Below, piece after piece: positions 46,115-56,877 of a stretch of 64,000 nt of DNA. The position numbers were made by a program, and so were the translations under genes. Under the pieces are notes generated by a model, which was not told the DNA's origin, searched no databases, and was given only the letters and a program-made list of their open reading frames with translations. Source of the DNA: Pohlia nutans (Eukaryota; Streptophyta; Bryopsida; Bryales; Mniaceae); contig CM040090.1 of assembly GCA_022496805.1 (NCBI GenBank), forward strand, positions 7,744,001 through 7,808,000, read 5' to 3'. How positions within the stretch are numbered: position 1 is the stretch's first letter; each line of letters opens with the position of its first letter.

Positions 46115-48334
46115 AGGATGAGAGATTGAGATTGTCTAAACGGGGATGGGACGTCTGTTTGCAGAAGAGGGTGAACGCAGGGATTCTGAGGGAGTGAGTG
46201 AGGGGGCAGATCATGTGGAGGTGTCGCCCACTGGTCGACAGTACGTGAAGGATGTGCTGGCAGTTCTCCGGACAGTGAGGACGAAACAGGAGATGACAGA
46301 GAAGCTTTTGCCATTCATGGGAAAACTGTTGCCGCGAGATATGACGGTGATTTTCAAAATGATGTATAATAGACAGGTAGCAGTTGAGTTTTACAAATGG
46401 GTAAAGTCGCAGGAAGGGTTTGAACCCCACTTCCACTTATACGTGGCTTTCGCCCACTGCCTGATGAGGGTACAAAAGTGGGTAGCTCTAGAAATACTAG
46501 TTGACGAGATGATTGAGAACAAGTTGGCGCCCGACCTAAAGTTCTACGCCCAAGTGATCCGGGAGGCTATCAATGCCGGTCGGTTCCAAACAGCCGAGAA
46601 GTGGTTGTCTCGGATGCAGTTGCAAGGGTGCACCCCTGACACCATCATATACAACATCCTGATCTTGGAGTATGGCAAGAGGGGTAACTTCAGTCAAGCG
46701 ATGAAGTACTTTGGGCAAGTGAAGAGCGAGGGTCTTGTGCCAGATGGCAGCACGTATTGCGCAGCTCTGAGCGCGTGTCGAAAGGCAGGGAACCTGGAGA
46801 AGGGGGCTGACATCGTGCAGGAGATGAAGGAGGCGGGAATGAAGCTGGACCAAGTTGCTTACAGCATATTGATCGACATGTATGGGAAGGCAGGCCGGTT
46901 TGAGGATGCTGCAGCCCAGTTTCGGGAACTCCAGGTACTGTCAAGATGGGGAGAGGTCTCCTCTGCTTGCCATTGGCGCACTGAGGCTGCGGCATTGGTG
47001 TTCAATTTGTCAATGGACCGGCGTCAGTGCCTATAAGTTGGTGTCAGTGTTGTTGGCACTCTGACACACGAGTAGTGAATAGGTGCATCTTGGCAGGTGT
47101 GTTTTTATTGTGAGCTTGGAGCTCTTGTGAGTGCCTTGGTTGCCTTTTTGTCTCAATTGCTCGGTGTTTTGTGTGCAGAATCAGGGTTCTTTTTGAGGAA
47201 AACAATCTTGCTTTTTGATAGCGAGATGGTCTGTTAGGTTAGGCAAGTCGTTGTTTCTGAGATGAGGTGTGGGGTTGTGTGCAGACATCAGGTTATTTGC
47301 CTGATGCAGTGGCTTACAATACTCTGATCCATGCGTTTGGCAAGGCGGGTATGGTGGATCAGGCCACTCTGGCGTTTCAGGAGGCCCAGCGGGTGGGGTG
47401 TTCAGGGGATCCGGTGATCTTTTACACCATGATTCAGGTGTATGCCAAAGCCGGCATGTCGGAGCAAGCTCTCCAAGTGCTGAAGATGATGAAGGACCTG
47501 GGGATGCAGCCGAATGAGCTGGGTTACGGCAGCGTGTTGAACGCTTTCGTGAGAGCCGGATCACCGGTGGGCGCCATCAAGTTGTTCGAGGAGGTGCAGC
47601 AGACGAAGTTTTGGATCAGCAAGAGCACGTACGTCACAATGCTGAACGTGTACTCGAAGGCGGGGTTCCATTCCGCAGCGGAGGCGTTGCTGGCAAAGAT
47701 GAGGCAGCGGGGGATCCGGGCCAACATTGTGGCTTACAGCACGCTGATCGACATGTATGGGAAGGTGGGAAAGATACAGGATGCGACGAGGCTGTTTTGT
47801 GCAATGAAGCAAGATGGGTGCAAGGGCAACCTGGTAGTCTACAACACGATGCTGGACATGTATGGGAAGGCGGGTCGGATCGACGACGCGGAGCGGCTGA
47901 TGGTGGAGCTGAAGGATCTGAAACTGGCCCCGGACACGGTGACATACACGACTTTGATCAACGCGTATAACCGACTGGGGCGCTTGGACGAGTGCATACG
48001 AGTGTTCGAGCAACACCGGGCGGACGGTTTGAAGCTGGACAAAATCTTGATTGCCATCATGATCAACGTGTATGGGAAGGCAAGGCAGTATTCGAAGCTG
48101 GCGGAGCTGCTGGAGGAGATGCCGAAATCACACATCCAAGCAGACGCGCGGATTCTCAAGTCCGTGGTCGAGATCTACGAGGACGGTGGGTTGTGCGAGA
48201 ACGCAGCGGAGCTACTGCAGAAGATAGAAGAGCTAGGCCCCGTGCAAAATAGTACTCTGTGTAAGCAGAGTCGGTGGGTGACACCGCCCCCTGGTCGGAG
48301 GCATGTGGAAGAATCTTTTGGCATAAATGTTTGA
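46115..48334 (+). CDS. P-class pentatricopeptide repeat (PPR) protein
   Basis: Two exons, 46115-46934 and 47285-48334, join in phase (ELQ/TSGYLPD). From ADHVEVSPTGRQYVKDVLAV onward there are about 14 consecutive 35-residue PPR motifs, e.g. QVAYSILIDMYGKAGRFEDA, AVAYNTLIHAFGKAGMVDQA, TVTYTTLINAYNRLGRLDEC. No E, DYW or SMR domain follows, so it is P-class: an RNA-binding organellar protein for transcript processing, stability or translation. The intron interrupts repeat 5. From the acceptor at 46114 the frame reads QDERLRLSKRGWDVCLQKRV and stops after NAGILRE; the PPR frame is offset by one base from there (near 46190), so either the protein starts at the ATG at 46146 or there is a frameshift. 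GC-rich coding DNA contrasts with the AT-rich surroundings. It is the only convincing host gene here. Confidence 0.9.
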
Positions 48335-48427
48335 GTTTTTCCCCTCATTGTAGTGTTGTTTGGTAAGGATCGGTATGGTCCTACAGATTTACTTGAATTC
48401 CTCACTGTGAAGTTTAACACCATTTAA

Positions 48428-49004
48428 CCCCCAACTGCCCAACCGTCCATTTTTTGGACGATATACAGATTTCATCCAAGTTTTCTCAACCGTCATGTAC
48501 TTTTTGCAAGGAATCAAAATACTATAAAACACTATGGCAAGAGAGCTTCATGCATGTGTGATCTTATTAGGAAGGGGATGATTTGTGAAAAATTTATGTG
48601 CCATTTCTTGTTGCAAGTGATTCACCAAAAAAATTGAAGATTTTAGTTAGAAATGTGCTTGAAAAATATGAACTCATAAAATTAATCAACCAAAAGATCT
48701 CCAAAAATCTCTACACGTAGAGTATTACATTTCAACCCAACACAACAAATTTCATTCATAAATTGTCAATATCTTATTTTTAATTGAATTACAAAATAAA
48801 TCAAGTTTTTGAATTTCAAGTTTCAAATTTTATACAAGAGTATTGATGATAGCAATCGCAAATCTAAACCTATGGATACAATCTGAACTTTATAATGTAC
48901 AACTTTTATTCATACATCAAGTTCAAAATATCCCTCTTAGTTGCTATTTATAATGCATCTTTGCAAAACTGCCAAGTTTGGAGCGAAGTGTGGACATTTA
49001 GGGG
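48428..49004. mobile_element. TTAA-flanked MITE, family D (577 bp)
   Basis: TTAA lies at 48424-48427 and 49005-49008, directly after the PPR gene. The left end is CCCCCAACTGCCCAAC with the palindrome CGTCCA-TTTT-TGGACG; the right end, inverted, is CCCCTAAATGTCC. The interior matches 4181-4755 in inverse orientation. Confidence 0.88.
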
Positions 49005-49249
49005 TTAACAAAGATGACAAGAAGATTGTCTAGTAACCAACTGCTAGCCATCCACATTCCAGATGAAAGGGATTTTAAAGTATGCTTTTTTAACATTAAT
49101 TCTTCGGGTAGTTAGTTGTATGAAAGCAAAGTCAGATTCGAAAACAAATTGAAATTGAATATACTAGGTCCATATAAGCTTCCATTTTGACAAGAAATTT
49201 CCAAAGTGTTTTATCACTATTGAAACAACATGATTCCCACCAATTTCAA

Positions 49250-49783
49250 TCCTTTGATGCACCAGCGTCCACTATGTGGACGACGCACAAATTGAAACTA
49301 CTAGATTCTCATCCAAATTGAACATTTTTCATCCACCCAAATTTCTCTTGGGTTCTCGAGCAAGTTGATTATTCTCTGTACAATTTGGATCTTCAAAATA
49401 GGTTGTTGTTATTTTTAGAAAAACAACAGAAGTGCTTTCTGTCAAGTTTCATTATTAGTGCAAAAAGTGAGACCTTACACATGATTTTCCAAAATAAATA
49501 GAATCAAATAACGGAAACTATTGTACATGTTATTCCAATTTTATTATTACAATATTTTTAAGTATTTTTGGATTGATTGTGGATTTTAGATTGAATTTCA
49601 AGAGGAAACCTTGCAAAACTAATTTTAAAATATTAAATAAAAATAGTATAAATCCAACAATACAGATGTGATCTTCACATTGACATTTACAACTTTGCTT
49701 TGACCATCAACCTCACTTTCAGTTTCCATCAAACATTTTATAACGCTTCTTTGAAAACAGTGTTGAATCGGCACGTTAAAGGA
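49250..49783. mobile_element. TTAA-type MITE, family C
   Basis: The ends are TCCTTTGATGCACC and, inverted, TCCTTTAACGTGCC. Flanks are TCAA at 49246-49249 and TTAA at 49784-49787. The left palindrome is CGTCCAC-TAT-GTGGACG. It was copied with the surrounding block to 57114-57644. Confidence 0.78.
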
Positions 49784-49894
49784 TTAATGCATTGAAAGAT
49801 GAACGTATGAAACTTATAAGTTCAGGGAAATACCAAACATTCATTCCTTTATATTAATTTGCACTAGATACTTGCCCTCAAAACGAAGCGCTCT

Positions 49895-50243
49895 CAAGGC
49901 CGCTTCACACTATGGCCGTCCAAGTCGAGAGGCCGTGAGATTGAGAGTCCAAAGAAATCTACTGAAAATAGCAATTAAATATAGTTTTCATTTTTTATGA
50001 AAAGAAATCGACGGCCTCTCAACCATAGTGACGGGTCTTGCAAAATGTAGGACCCAAACTTCCTCTCGAGAGGCTGTCACCTTGGTCAAAAAGTGTTGCC
50101 ATGTAAGCATTTTGAAGGTCCACGGCCTTTGGACTTTGGCCTCTAGTGTGAAGGGTCGAGAGGCCGAAACCATGGTTTCTTGCAATTTGATTGGTGGAAA
50201 TGGACGGCGTCTCGACCTTTGGCCATAGTGTGAAGCGGCCCTG
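49895..50243. mobile_element. hAT-like foldback MITE (349 bp)
   Basis: The terminal repeats CAAGGCCGCTTCACACTATGG and CCATAGTGTGAAGCGGCC then CTG suggest an ancestral CAGGGCCGC start, as in hAT elements. Inner segments also pair (GAGAGGCCGT with GACGGC and CTCTCGACC). No 8 bp duplication is readable. The second copy is at 57756-58122. Confidence 0.65.
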
Positions 50244-50339
50244 ATAATCTCTCCCCGAATGGGCCAGAGACAACAAACCCCAAGCCCTTCAATTCCTGCG
50301 GATGGATGGAAACCAAATGGATGAAACCCCAGCAGCACC

Positions 50340-51905
50340 TCACTCGGCCTTCACCATGCGCTTGACATTTCCCTTCCCGTGAGACTTCGAATGAAAAGTT
50401 GCGGATGAACGTTGTCGATGTAAAGTCGTGGATGTGACTGAATGCCATGTAGCCTAGCTTCGGTTCCGAACCCCTGGTTCGGGGTTGGTTCGGTTCCGAA
50501 CCCCGGGCTCGGGCTTGGTTCGGTCCGACCGAGCCGGGTTGAGAGGGTATAAAGCAAGCAGTGGATGCTGTATCGTTCGGACTCTGTGGGGGGAAGCACA
50601 TTAAGAGAGTTCGAAAGAAAATTCTTAATGGACTTCTGCTCTACAAGCGCCCCGTTTATTCTGTACCGTAATTTTGCATTCTTGGGAATATATTTCGTCC
50701 GTGGTTGGGCGATTACAGGCTTGAAAAACGCAGTTAGTTACGATGTTTGTATTAATATTGCGCAGGTGTTTGTGCCGTGAAAATGCTGTTTTTCTTTTCT
50801 TTTCTTTTGACGTGCATATATGTGTACACAGAGGGTGATGGAGTAGTGGTGGTTGTGTTTCTGCCCTTGATCATTTAATTTGATTTTTGCGGTGCTCACA
50901 ATGTTAATTAATTTATTGTTCCTCTCAGGATTCTCAAGTAGTGTCCGAGGAAGAGGTTGATGCAATGAACCTCGATGTCAAAGTGGAAACAAATAGCGAA
51001 GGATCACCGAAGGCCGCAGAAAACGGATCTGAAAGTCTTGAAGTTTCCGATGGTGCAGGTACCTTTGTATTTTGGACCCAAAATGTAGTCCTGTTATGGA
51101 GATACGACTTTGCTTCCTCAATCAATTCTTCGCCATTTGAATTAATGGAGCTTACATAAATTCAGTTCATTACGACCTTGCGGTATTTGTAAGGCTGGCT
51201 TCGGAACTTGTTTCTAAATATGCTTTGTTGCAGGTAATGGCATCGTAAAGTTCATTCCAAATAAAGATGATGAAGCCACCAAATTAGCAAGAAAGGTGAG
51301 TGGTACTATCCAGATAATAGTATTTCCTCGGTACTGGTTATACCGCTGTGATTTGTGCCCAATGAGCGTGCTTTTCTTTCAGTGTCTTCAGTCATGAACG
51401 ATGGAAGTCATAGAAGGGTGCGAGGGCCACTTTTGTTTCGTCGGATATTTTTCTTACTTTGTTTTATTTTTTGTGTCATGTGGGATGCCGTAAAGAGTGA
51501 ATACATAATGGTACTCTCATTGTTTGCGTAATTATTAGCGAAGGAGGTCTTTATTGACTAGCTCATCAGTTACTTATTCAAGTAATTTAACAAGTTTGTG
51601 TAACAAGCCTGTAATCGCCCAACCACGGACGAAATATATTCCCAAGAATGCAAAATTACGGTACAGAATAAACGGGGCGCCTGTAGAGCAGAAGTCCATT
51701 AAGAAATTTCTTTGGAACTCTCTTAATGTCCTTCCCCCCACAGAGTCCAAGCGATCCAGCATCCACTGCTTGCTTTATACCCTCTCAGCCGCGCTCGCGC
51801 CCACTACACGACTTTTCATCCACGACTTTACATCCACGACTTTCATCTGCAACGATTCATTCGAAGTCTCCGTCACGGGAAGGGAACTGAATGTCAACTG
51901 AAGCG
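50340..51905. mobile_element. Element with long terminal inverted repeats and internal exons (MULE-like)
   Basis: The DNA at about 50360-50728 is inverted at 51604-51900 with high identity (e.g. CAAGCCTGTAATCGCCCAAC / inverse, and the motif 'ttcgaagtct..cacgggaaggga' near both outer ends). The left repeat has an added tandem of GGTTCGG / CCGAACC words (about 50460-50530). Both repeats carry an inward-facing TATAAAGC (left copy at about 50550), as in Mutator-like elements whose ends contain promoters. The exact ends and target duplication were not found. Confidence 0.7.
50935..51296 (+). CDS. Exon-like insert inside the long-TIR element
   Basis: Two open stretches with good splice borders: 50931-51059 region (acceptor cctctcag; DSQVVSEEEVDAMNLDVKVE, SPKAAENGSESLEVSDGA; donor gtacct) and about 51235-51296 (acceptor tgttgcag; NGIVKFIPNKDDEATKLARK; donor gtgagt). 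A first exon could run from the TATA in the left repeat to GCGCAG/gtgttt at about 50765. I do not recognise the protein. It may be a captured host-gene fragment transcribed from the element's end. Confidence 0.45.
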
Positions 51906-52570
51906 CATCAATGTTACATCGCCCACTTTCATCCGCAACTTTTCATCCGGAGTCGCACAGGAAAGGACCTAGTATTTTCATTCAAACACTCCCCATTCCA
52001 ACATTGAAACCACTCAACGTTTTAACATTTTGCCTCCCACACCACTCTGAAACACTTATAAACGCAAAGCTCTTTCACTCATTGCTAGAAGCTACAGTAG
52101 AGCTCGAGTTCACTACGTTACAAGCATCCGATTCCATACCCAATTTTTTTTTCATAAAGCTGTTTTAATAGGAAATTGGGAAACATACGGACGACGTCCA
52201 AGTTAATGCTTTAAAAACATCTCCAGAATTTGAACCCGATTATGCAACTATGAGGAAACCGTCCTCTTCAAGGCATGGAAAAGTTGTTGAACTGCTAAAC
52301 TGTCTCCTTATCCTTGGTGGCGACCATAATCCGGTCATGTGGTTCATTAATAGATGGTCTCCGGCGGCATACCCGGTGGCACGCCTTGAAACGGGAGCAA
52401 ACTTATTTGCCCAAGTTTAATTTCCGGAAATATAACTCAACCAATTTTTATTTTTGAAACCTGGCACACCTAATTTTATTGTCCCGTGAGCCAGAATCTT
52501 CAGTAACGCAGTATTGAAAGCCTAAGATATGAAGACTTTATGAATTTCTCTACTGAAGAGAAAAAGTGGT
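51906..52570. other. Intergenic DNA without a supported gene
   Basis: Right of the long-TIR element a second copy of its 'ccgcaacttttcatcc' word occurs (about 51930). The remainder shows scattered short open frames but no family signal. Confidence 0.4.
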
Positions 52571-52574
52571 TCAA

Positions 52575-53112
52575 CCCTTTAACGTCCCATTCCTTTGTAG
52601 AATAGTCAAACTACACTTTTATACGAAATTCAACTTTCAAGATTTGTTAAAATATACTTTTAAATAATTTTCATGCATGAAATTGTAAGTTTCTGAAAGG
52701 TTCTAAAGTTTTTGGATTTTTCCTGATACAAAATGAACTTTTTACAAATTTTTAGGTTGAATACTTCAAGAAATTCATATTAATTACAAAAAATCTTTAA
52801 AATTTCTAGAACATGTGCAAACGACAATGGAGAATCACATGATGTATTTTCTGTAAAAAATTTTACTTTATATTTTAAAATTCAAGAGGTGAACATCCTA
52901 TGCAATGTAATTCAAACTTGAGCTACATAGGTTGCAACAAAAATAAAATATTCAAAACTTGAAATTTAAAAGATTCAAAAAGTGAAGTGAAAACTAGTCT
53001 CGATAAACTTCATTTTCTCAATTAAAAGCAATAGCGAAAAACTTCATCTTCAAGGTCACAATTGGCATTGACCAACAAACATCCACTATTTGGATGCACG
53101 GTCCTACAAGAG
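52575..53112. mobile_element. TTAA-type MITE, family B
   Basis: The flanks are TCAA at 52571-52574 (degraded) and TTAA at 53113-53116. The left end is CCCTTTAACGTCCC. The right end, inverted, has the palindrome CATCCA-AATAG-TGGATG. It is colinear with 14359-14920. Confidence 0.78.
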
Positions 53113-53512
53113 TTAAATCGAAACATGAGTGGCAAACTTCTTTTATGAGAAAATTCTCCTGCATGCATCTCAATCTCCAGAGGTGCACAAATTTGGTGAA
53201 TGATCAGAACCCCAGATGAATGTCAATCTAACCTCCCGTCATTTATATACAGCAAATCTGATAATCACTAGTCACTGAATCCTGCGTTCATAAATGAGCC
53301 TCTCCTGAGAGGTTCGCCAACTCATAATTGGTGAGTATGCTCCAAGCCAATGACTGAAACCAAAACAATTGTGTACCTAACTTAAGCTAACAAGTGATGT
53401 TTTTTCAACACTAGACCTAAAGTACAAGAGAAAAGCTCGGTTTCTGCTTTCATCCTTGAGGCAGCATATTTTGCACTACCTTAAGGAAGCATGAAGTCAA
53501 TTACCGGTTATC

Positions 53513-54097
53513 TTGAAGCTGCACAGCCATGCCCTCTCATTCATTGAGGATGTTGCACTGTTGCACAAAGGGATGATCATACATGACATACTTGGACCAC
53601 TATGGCTTGAACTTCGCTATAGCGATGTCCAACCATGGTTTCATGTTGCCGTTATAATGTATGACTGCTATCAACATAGATGTCAATGTAATGCCAGATT
53701 CAAGCCAGATATATTATGCATTAAAAGCCTCGCATACCAAAGCCTACCTCCTCTAAACCCTGTTGATAATCTAACCATACAATTTATAGAATTCACATAC
53801 ACAAACGATAGATTTTCACCAGAAACAATTGGCAGGAAAATTGCAAAATACCAACCTCTCATTAATAACATCATACAACAAGGTTGGAAAGTAGATCCTA
53901 TCATAGTCATCACAGCTGGTGCGAGAGGAACCACACACGTCCCTTCAATGAAACTACTAGAAACAAAATTCAACATCTGTGAAACCTCCATAAAACACAC
54001 ATTCAAAGCAATCAATACCATTGCCATACAATATGCCGGATCTATCCTTTTACATAAAAGACGTATAGAGAATAATCAACCAATACCAACAGAATAA
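53513..54097 (+). pseudogene. PD-(D/E)XK nuclease-like ORF, probably a non-LTR retrotransposon remnant
   Basis: The frame (about 195 codons, upstream limit unclear) contains FKPDILCIKSL, then LTIQFIEFTYTNDRFSPETI, GRKIAKYQPLINNIIQQGW and VDPIIVITAGARGTTH. This order (K-PD, a strand ending E-x-T, a Lys-rich helix KIxKYxPL, then a hydrophobic strand and GARG) fits the restriction-like endonuclease at the C-terminus of R2/CRE-type non-LTR retrotransposons. No reverse transcriptase is seen upstream. The following 54165-54240 matches 55740-55830, consistent with a shared retroelement 3' tail. Alternative: a free-standing PD-(D/E)XK protein of another mobile element. Confidence 0.5.
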
Positions 54098-54288
54098 TAC
54101 AATAAAAGAGGGAGGGTAGTGGTGAAAACCACTGCTAGCCACTCTTTTCAAACAACTAGCTCAGACTTGTCTCGGGAGATAGAATGGGCCAGCTGGTTGG
54201 TACAAACTTTCCTGCCATGACAACTCACTAGCAGCACCAAGCCATGTGTATGACACCATGTAAAAAACAAGAAATCCCTAATAAAGCT

Positions 54289-54699
54289 TCAAAGGCGTAA
54301 GAAATCAAAGATTTGTCGCATTGTGACTGCAACATACTCGAGTTGTCTTTCACAAGGTAAATGCGCCATAGGACCTTGAAGCCATCGGTAGTGACCAACA
54401 CCTTCCACTTGAGACCATGCATGAACCTCCGTATCTTCATTGTGAAAACGTCCTGCAAAGATTGCTTCTGTTCGACTCTCAAAAGCAGGTTCCACTTCAA
54501 AAACAACTACCAATGATCTAATGCTTGGCACCCTTTGACGTCTTTTTGGCTCATTTGGTTCTTCTTCTCGTGGTCGTCGACGCGAGTTACCTTGCCTCCT
54601 CTCTAACTCTTCAAGACGTTGTGAGAGCTGTGGTTGTTCAGAAGATAGTTCCTCTGACCCACGACTTTGCAAATCTCCGAATACACGAAGATTGGACAT
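54289..54699 (-). CDS. Hypothetical charged protein
   Basis: The chosen start is MSNLRVFGDLQSRGSEELSS (136 aa); the longer frame upstream is hydrophobic and less likely. A helical Glu/Gln/Arg segment (SQRLEELERRQGNSRRRPRE) and a basic PKRRQR stretch are followed by an ordered part (SLVVVFEVEPAFESRTEAIF, HAWSQVEGVGHYRWLQGPM). I do not recognise a family. Its position next to a retroelement ORF in the opposite direction suggests a mobile-element protein or captured fragment. Confidence 0.35.
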   Translation of the reverse strand: MSNLRVFGDLQSRGSEELSSEQPQLSQRLEELERRQGNSRRRPREEEPNEPKRRQRVPSIRSLVVVFEVEPAFESRTEAIFAGRFHNEDTEVHAWSQVEGVGHYRWLQGPMAHLPCERQLEYVAVTMRQIFDFLRL

Positions 54700-54801
54700 T
54701 GCAAACAAACTTATACTACCACATAAAAAAAATAAAAATAAAATAACATAGAGAAGCGATGGTCCTAGCAGGGTTCTTCTCTTTTTATACTGAAACTTCA
54801 T

Positions 54802-55735
54802 CGCTAAGAAGCTTTATCTAGAAGCTAAGAGAAGTGTGAAAAGATTTAATTTTCTGAGATTATTATATTTAAAATTTCTATATTCCTTTCGGCGCATTGA
54901 TTAGATTCACTGCCGGCTTTCACATTCACTCATAAAGCCATACCCGAAAACACTCTAACTTTCCCCACTTGCGCCGCGAATCTAGTACCCTTTCTACCTT
55001 ACATCCCTCAAGATCATTGATTTCAAATACTAGGTCAAAGACTTAACACTCTTTCATTAAATCTTCCTATTAATATCTTCTTCTAGTAAGCATTATCAAA
55101 ATTCACCAAAATATTAAAATTATAAGTTGTATGCGTGACAACGTCACGCTAAAGCTACTCAGAAACGTCACCTTCACGTTTCACAACAAAAGTCACAGAA
55201 TCTCCCATGAATACTAAATATATACTCTTAGATAGTGCTCGTTCTCACACCATGACAGCAGTAATAAACCACTACACATGTATCCCAAAATATTAGACAA
55301 AAGTGATTTATTACTCCAGTTTTCTTGCCTATGACTACTCACCTACAACACCAAGCCACTCATAACACATAAATATTCATATGGCCTCAAAAGTAAACCA
55401 AACAACTTTCCTGCAAGATATTACTTCCTAAAAATAACCAACCTTTAAATAGTGATTTAAAAGACTATACTTTCACACCAACTACATCTATATCTCTAAT
55501 CTCCTAAAAAATCAATTAGATTAATCAGCTAACATACATCATACCAGATTTCCCTAATGCAGAAAAGAAAAATACTTAACCGCTTGGAAAGAAGATATAA
55601 AAAAAAAAAAAAATAGTAATAATAATTAAAAAAATTATATAAAAATTATATAAATAATAATAATAATAATAATAATAAATTTTTATAAAAAAAAATCCAT
55701 ATATGGGAAAGCGGCTTCAATCCACTTTTTTTTTT
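54802..55735. other. AT-rich intergenic DNA
   Basis: I see no gene. It contains an AATAAT trinucleotide run at about 55650-55677 and A-rich tracts before a retroposon-like segment. Confidence 0.5.
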
Positions 55736-55739
55736 AAGA

Positions 55740-55935
55740 TCTTGTCTCAGAAAGTAGGATAGGGCTGGTTGGTGGTACAACTTTCCTGCATATGAACAAT
55801 TCACTAGCAGTGTCAAGTCACCATATCACATTACTGCTCCAACAGGCCCTCACAGGAATCGAACCCGGACCACATAACTATGATACAATATCCTCTCCAC
55901 CAACCCACTGGACAGATGACTTGACGATCACCAAC
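55740..55935 (-). mobile_element. tRNA-derived SINE (minus strand)
   Basis: On the minus strand a polymerase III A-box-like TGGTGGAGAGG (about 55893-55903) is followed about 30 bases later by a B-box GGGTTCGATTCC (55855-55866). The body continues into the segment shared with 54165-54240 ('ctggttggt...tttcctgc...caactcactagcag'), and an A-rich region lies at the far end. The tRNA-like part cannot fold into a normal tRNA, so it is a SINE head rather than a tRNA gene. Confidence 0.65.
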
Positions 55936-56007
55936 CCAAAAAACCACTATTTAAACACCCAAAACTTTTATTTTACTCAGTTAAGTGTCAGTTGTTAGGA
56001 AGTTCTA

Positions 56008-56149
56008 AAAGTGTCTATTCCCGAAAGGGGTGAGTAGTTTGGTCTTAGTGGTCCTTTGTCTGGTGGGCATTGGCTCATTAACCAAATGAACAGACACTAT
56101 ATTCACGCCGGCCCTATAAAGGGACCGGAGTTTTTATCTATCTATCTAT
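56008..56149 (+). repeat. Retroposon copy, TATC-tail family (longest)
   Basis: Starts AGTGTCTATTCCCGAAAGGG, contains GGTGGGCATTGGCTCATT, ends TTTTTATCTATCTATCTATG. It is the fullest copy of the family that gave the insertion at 3031-3124. Neighbouring 56150-56786 has no gene. Confidence 0.75.
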
Positions 56150-56786
56150 GACTGCTACATCTTCGATTTGGACTTCGTCTACGGCTGGGTTGTAACCTAG
56201 TCCTAGAACGTGCCATGACTTCTTTAGGGGTTGTGTGAGCTTATAGAAAGTGATAAGACCTGGCGGCAGTGTCCCAAGCTTCCATAAGGTTCTTTTTTCA
56301 TTCTGCACAATCATATCCTGATATCAGCAAACTTGGAAATACATAACCACGACTTTGCACAAATGATCATAATCATAGCAAAGTTTGCATTAACCTGGTT
56401 CCAGAAACTAGTCTTCAGAAACAATTGTTAGGCAGCGCAAACTTGCGCTGTAGTAAATATCAAAATCTCAAGAGTCTTGCTCACAAATCTTACTAAGCCC
56501 CACAGGCTTACTGTTTTTTTTGGGAGAATCTTGCTCATAAGTTCTACTCCGTTGAACCAAATGGGGTTTTTTAAATGCCAAAACGAACATATTTAAGGCA
56601 TCTATAGCTCTTTAAAAGAGAACCAACGTTGATTGAAAAGAGAATCATGCTTAAAATGGAGTTTAAAAGAGATTTTAAGTGTGGGAATCACGAAAGGGTT
56701 AACAAGGCAAAATGTTACGTACCATGCTTTGCCATCTATGGTAGATGCCAGTAATATCTTTAATCTTCACCCTAAACCCTAAACCC

Positions 56787-56877
56787 TTTGTCCGGTGGGC
56801 ACCGGGTCATTGACATTACGAACGGACACTTTATTCACACCGGCCTTGCAATAGGGTCGGTATTTCTATCTATCAAT
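56787..56877 (+). repeat. Retroposon copy, TATC-tail family (5'-truncated)
   Basis: Begins at CCTTTGTCCGGTGGGCACCG and ends in TATTTCTATCTATCAATC, directly abutting copy 2 of the 1.3 kb direct duplication. Three telomere-like CCCTAAA units lie just before it (56770-56788). Confidence 0.75.

Larger units (their letters stand above)
49035..50335. repeat. Direct duplication, copy 1
   Basis: Colinear with 56878-58214 over about 1.3 kb with high identity, including the two small elements inside it (49250-49783 and 49895-50243). Small indels distinguish the copies, e.g. a longer 'gatgcacaaaattgttgcc' stretch only in copy 2. Similarity stops after 'atgaaaccccagcag' in both. No gene. Confidence 0.92.

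Noticed and set aside
47561..48016. Long antisense frames across the PPR exon
   Set aside because: The sense strand has 14 clear PPR motifs; the antisense frames are by-products of GC-rich repeats.
55740..55935. tRNA gene
   Set aside because: A and B boxes are present but no cloverleaf or acceptor stem can form; it is a SINE head.
56770..56788. Interstitial telomere (CCCTAAA repeats)
   Set aside because: Only about three units; too short to claim a telomeric origin.
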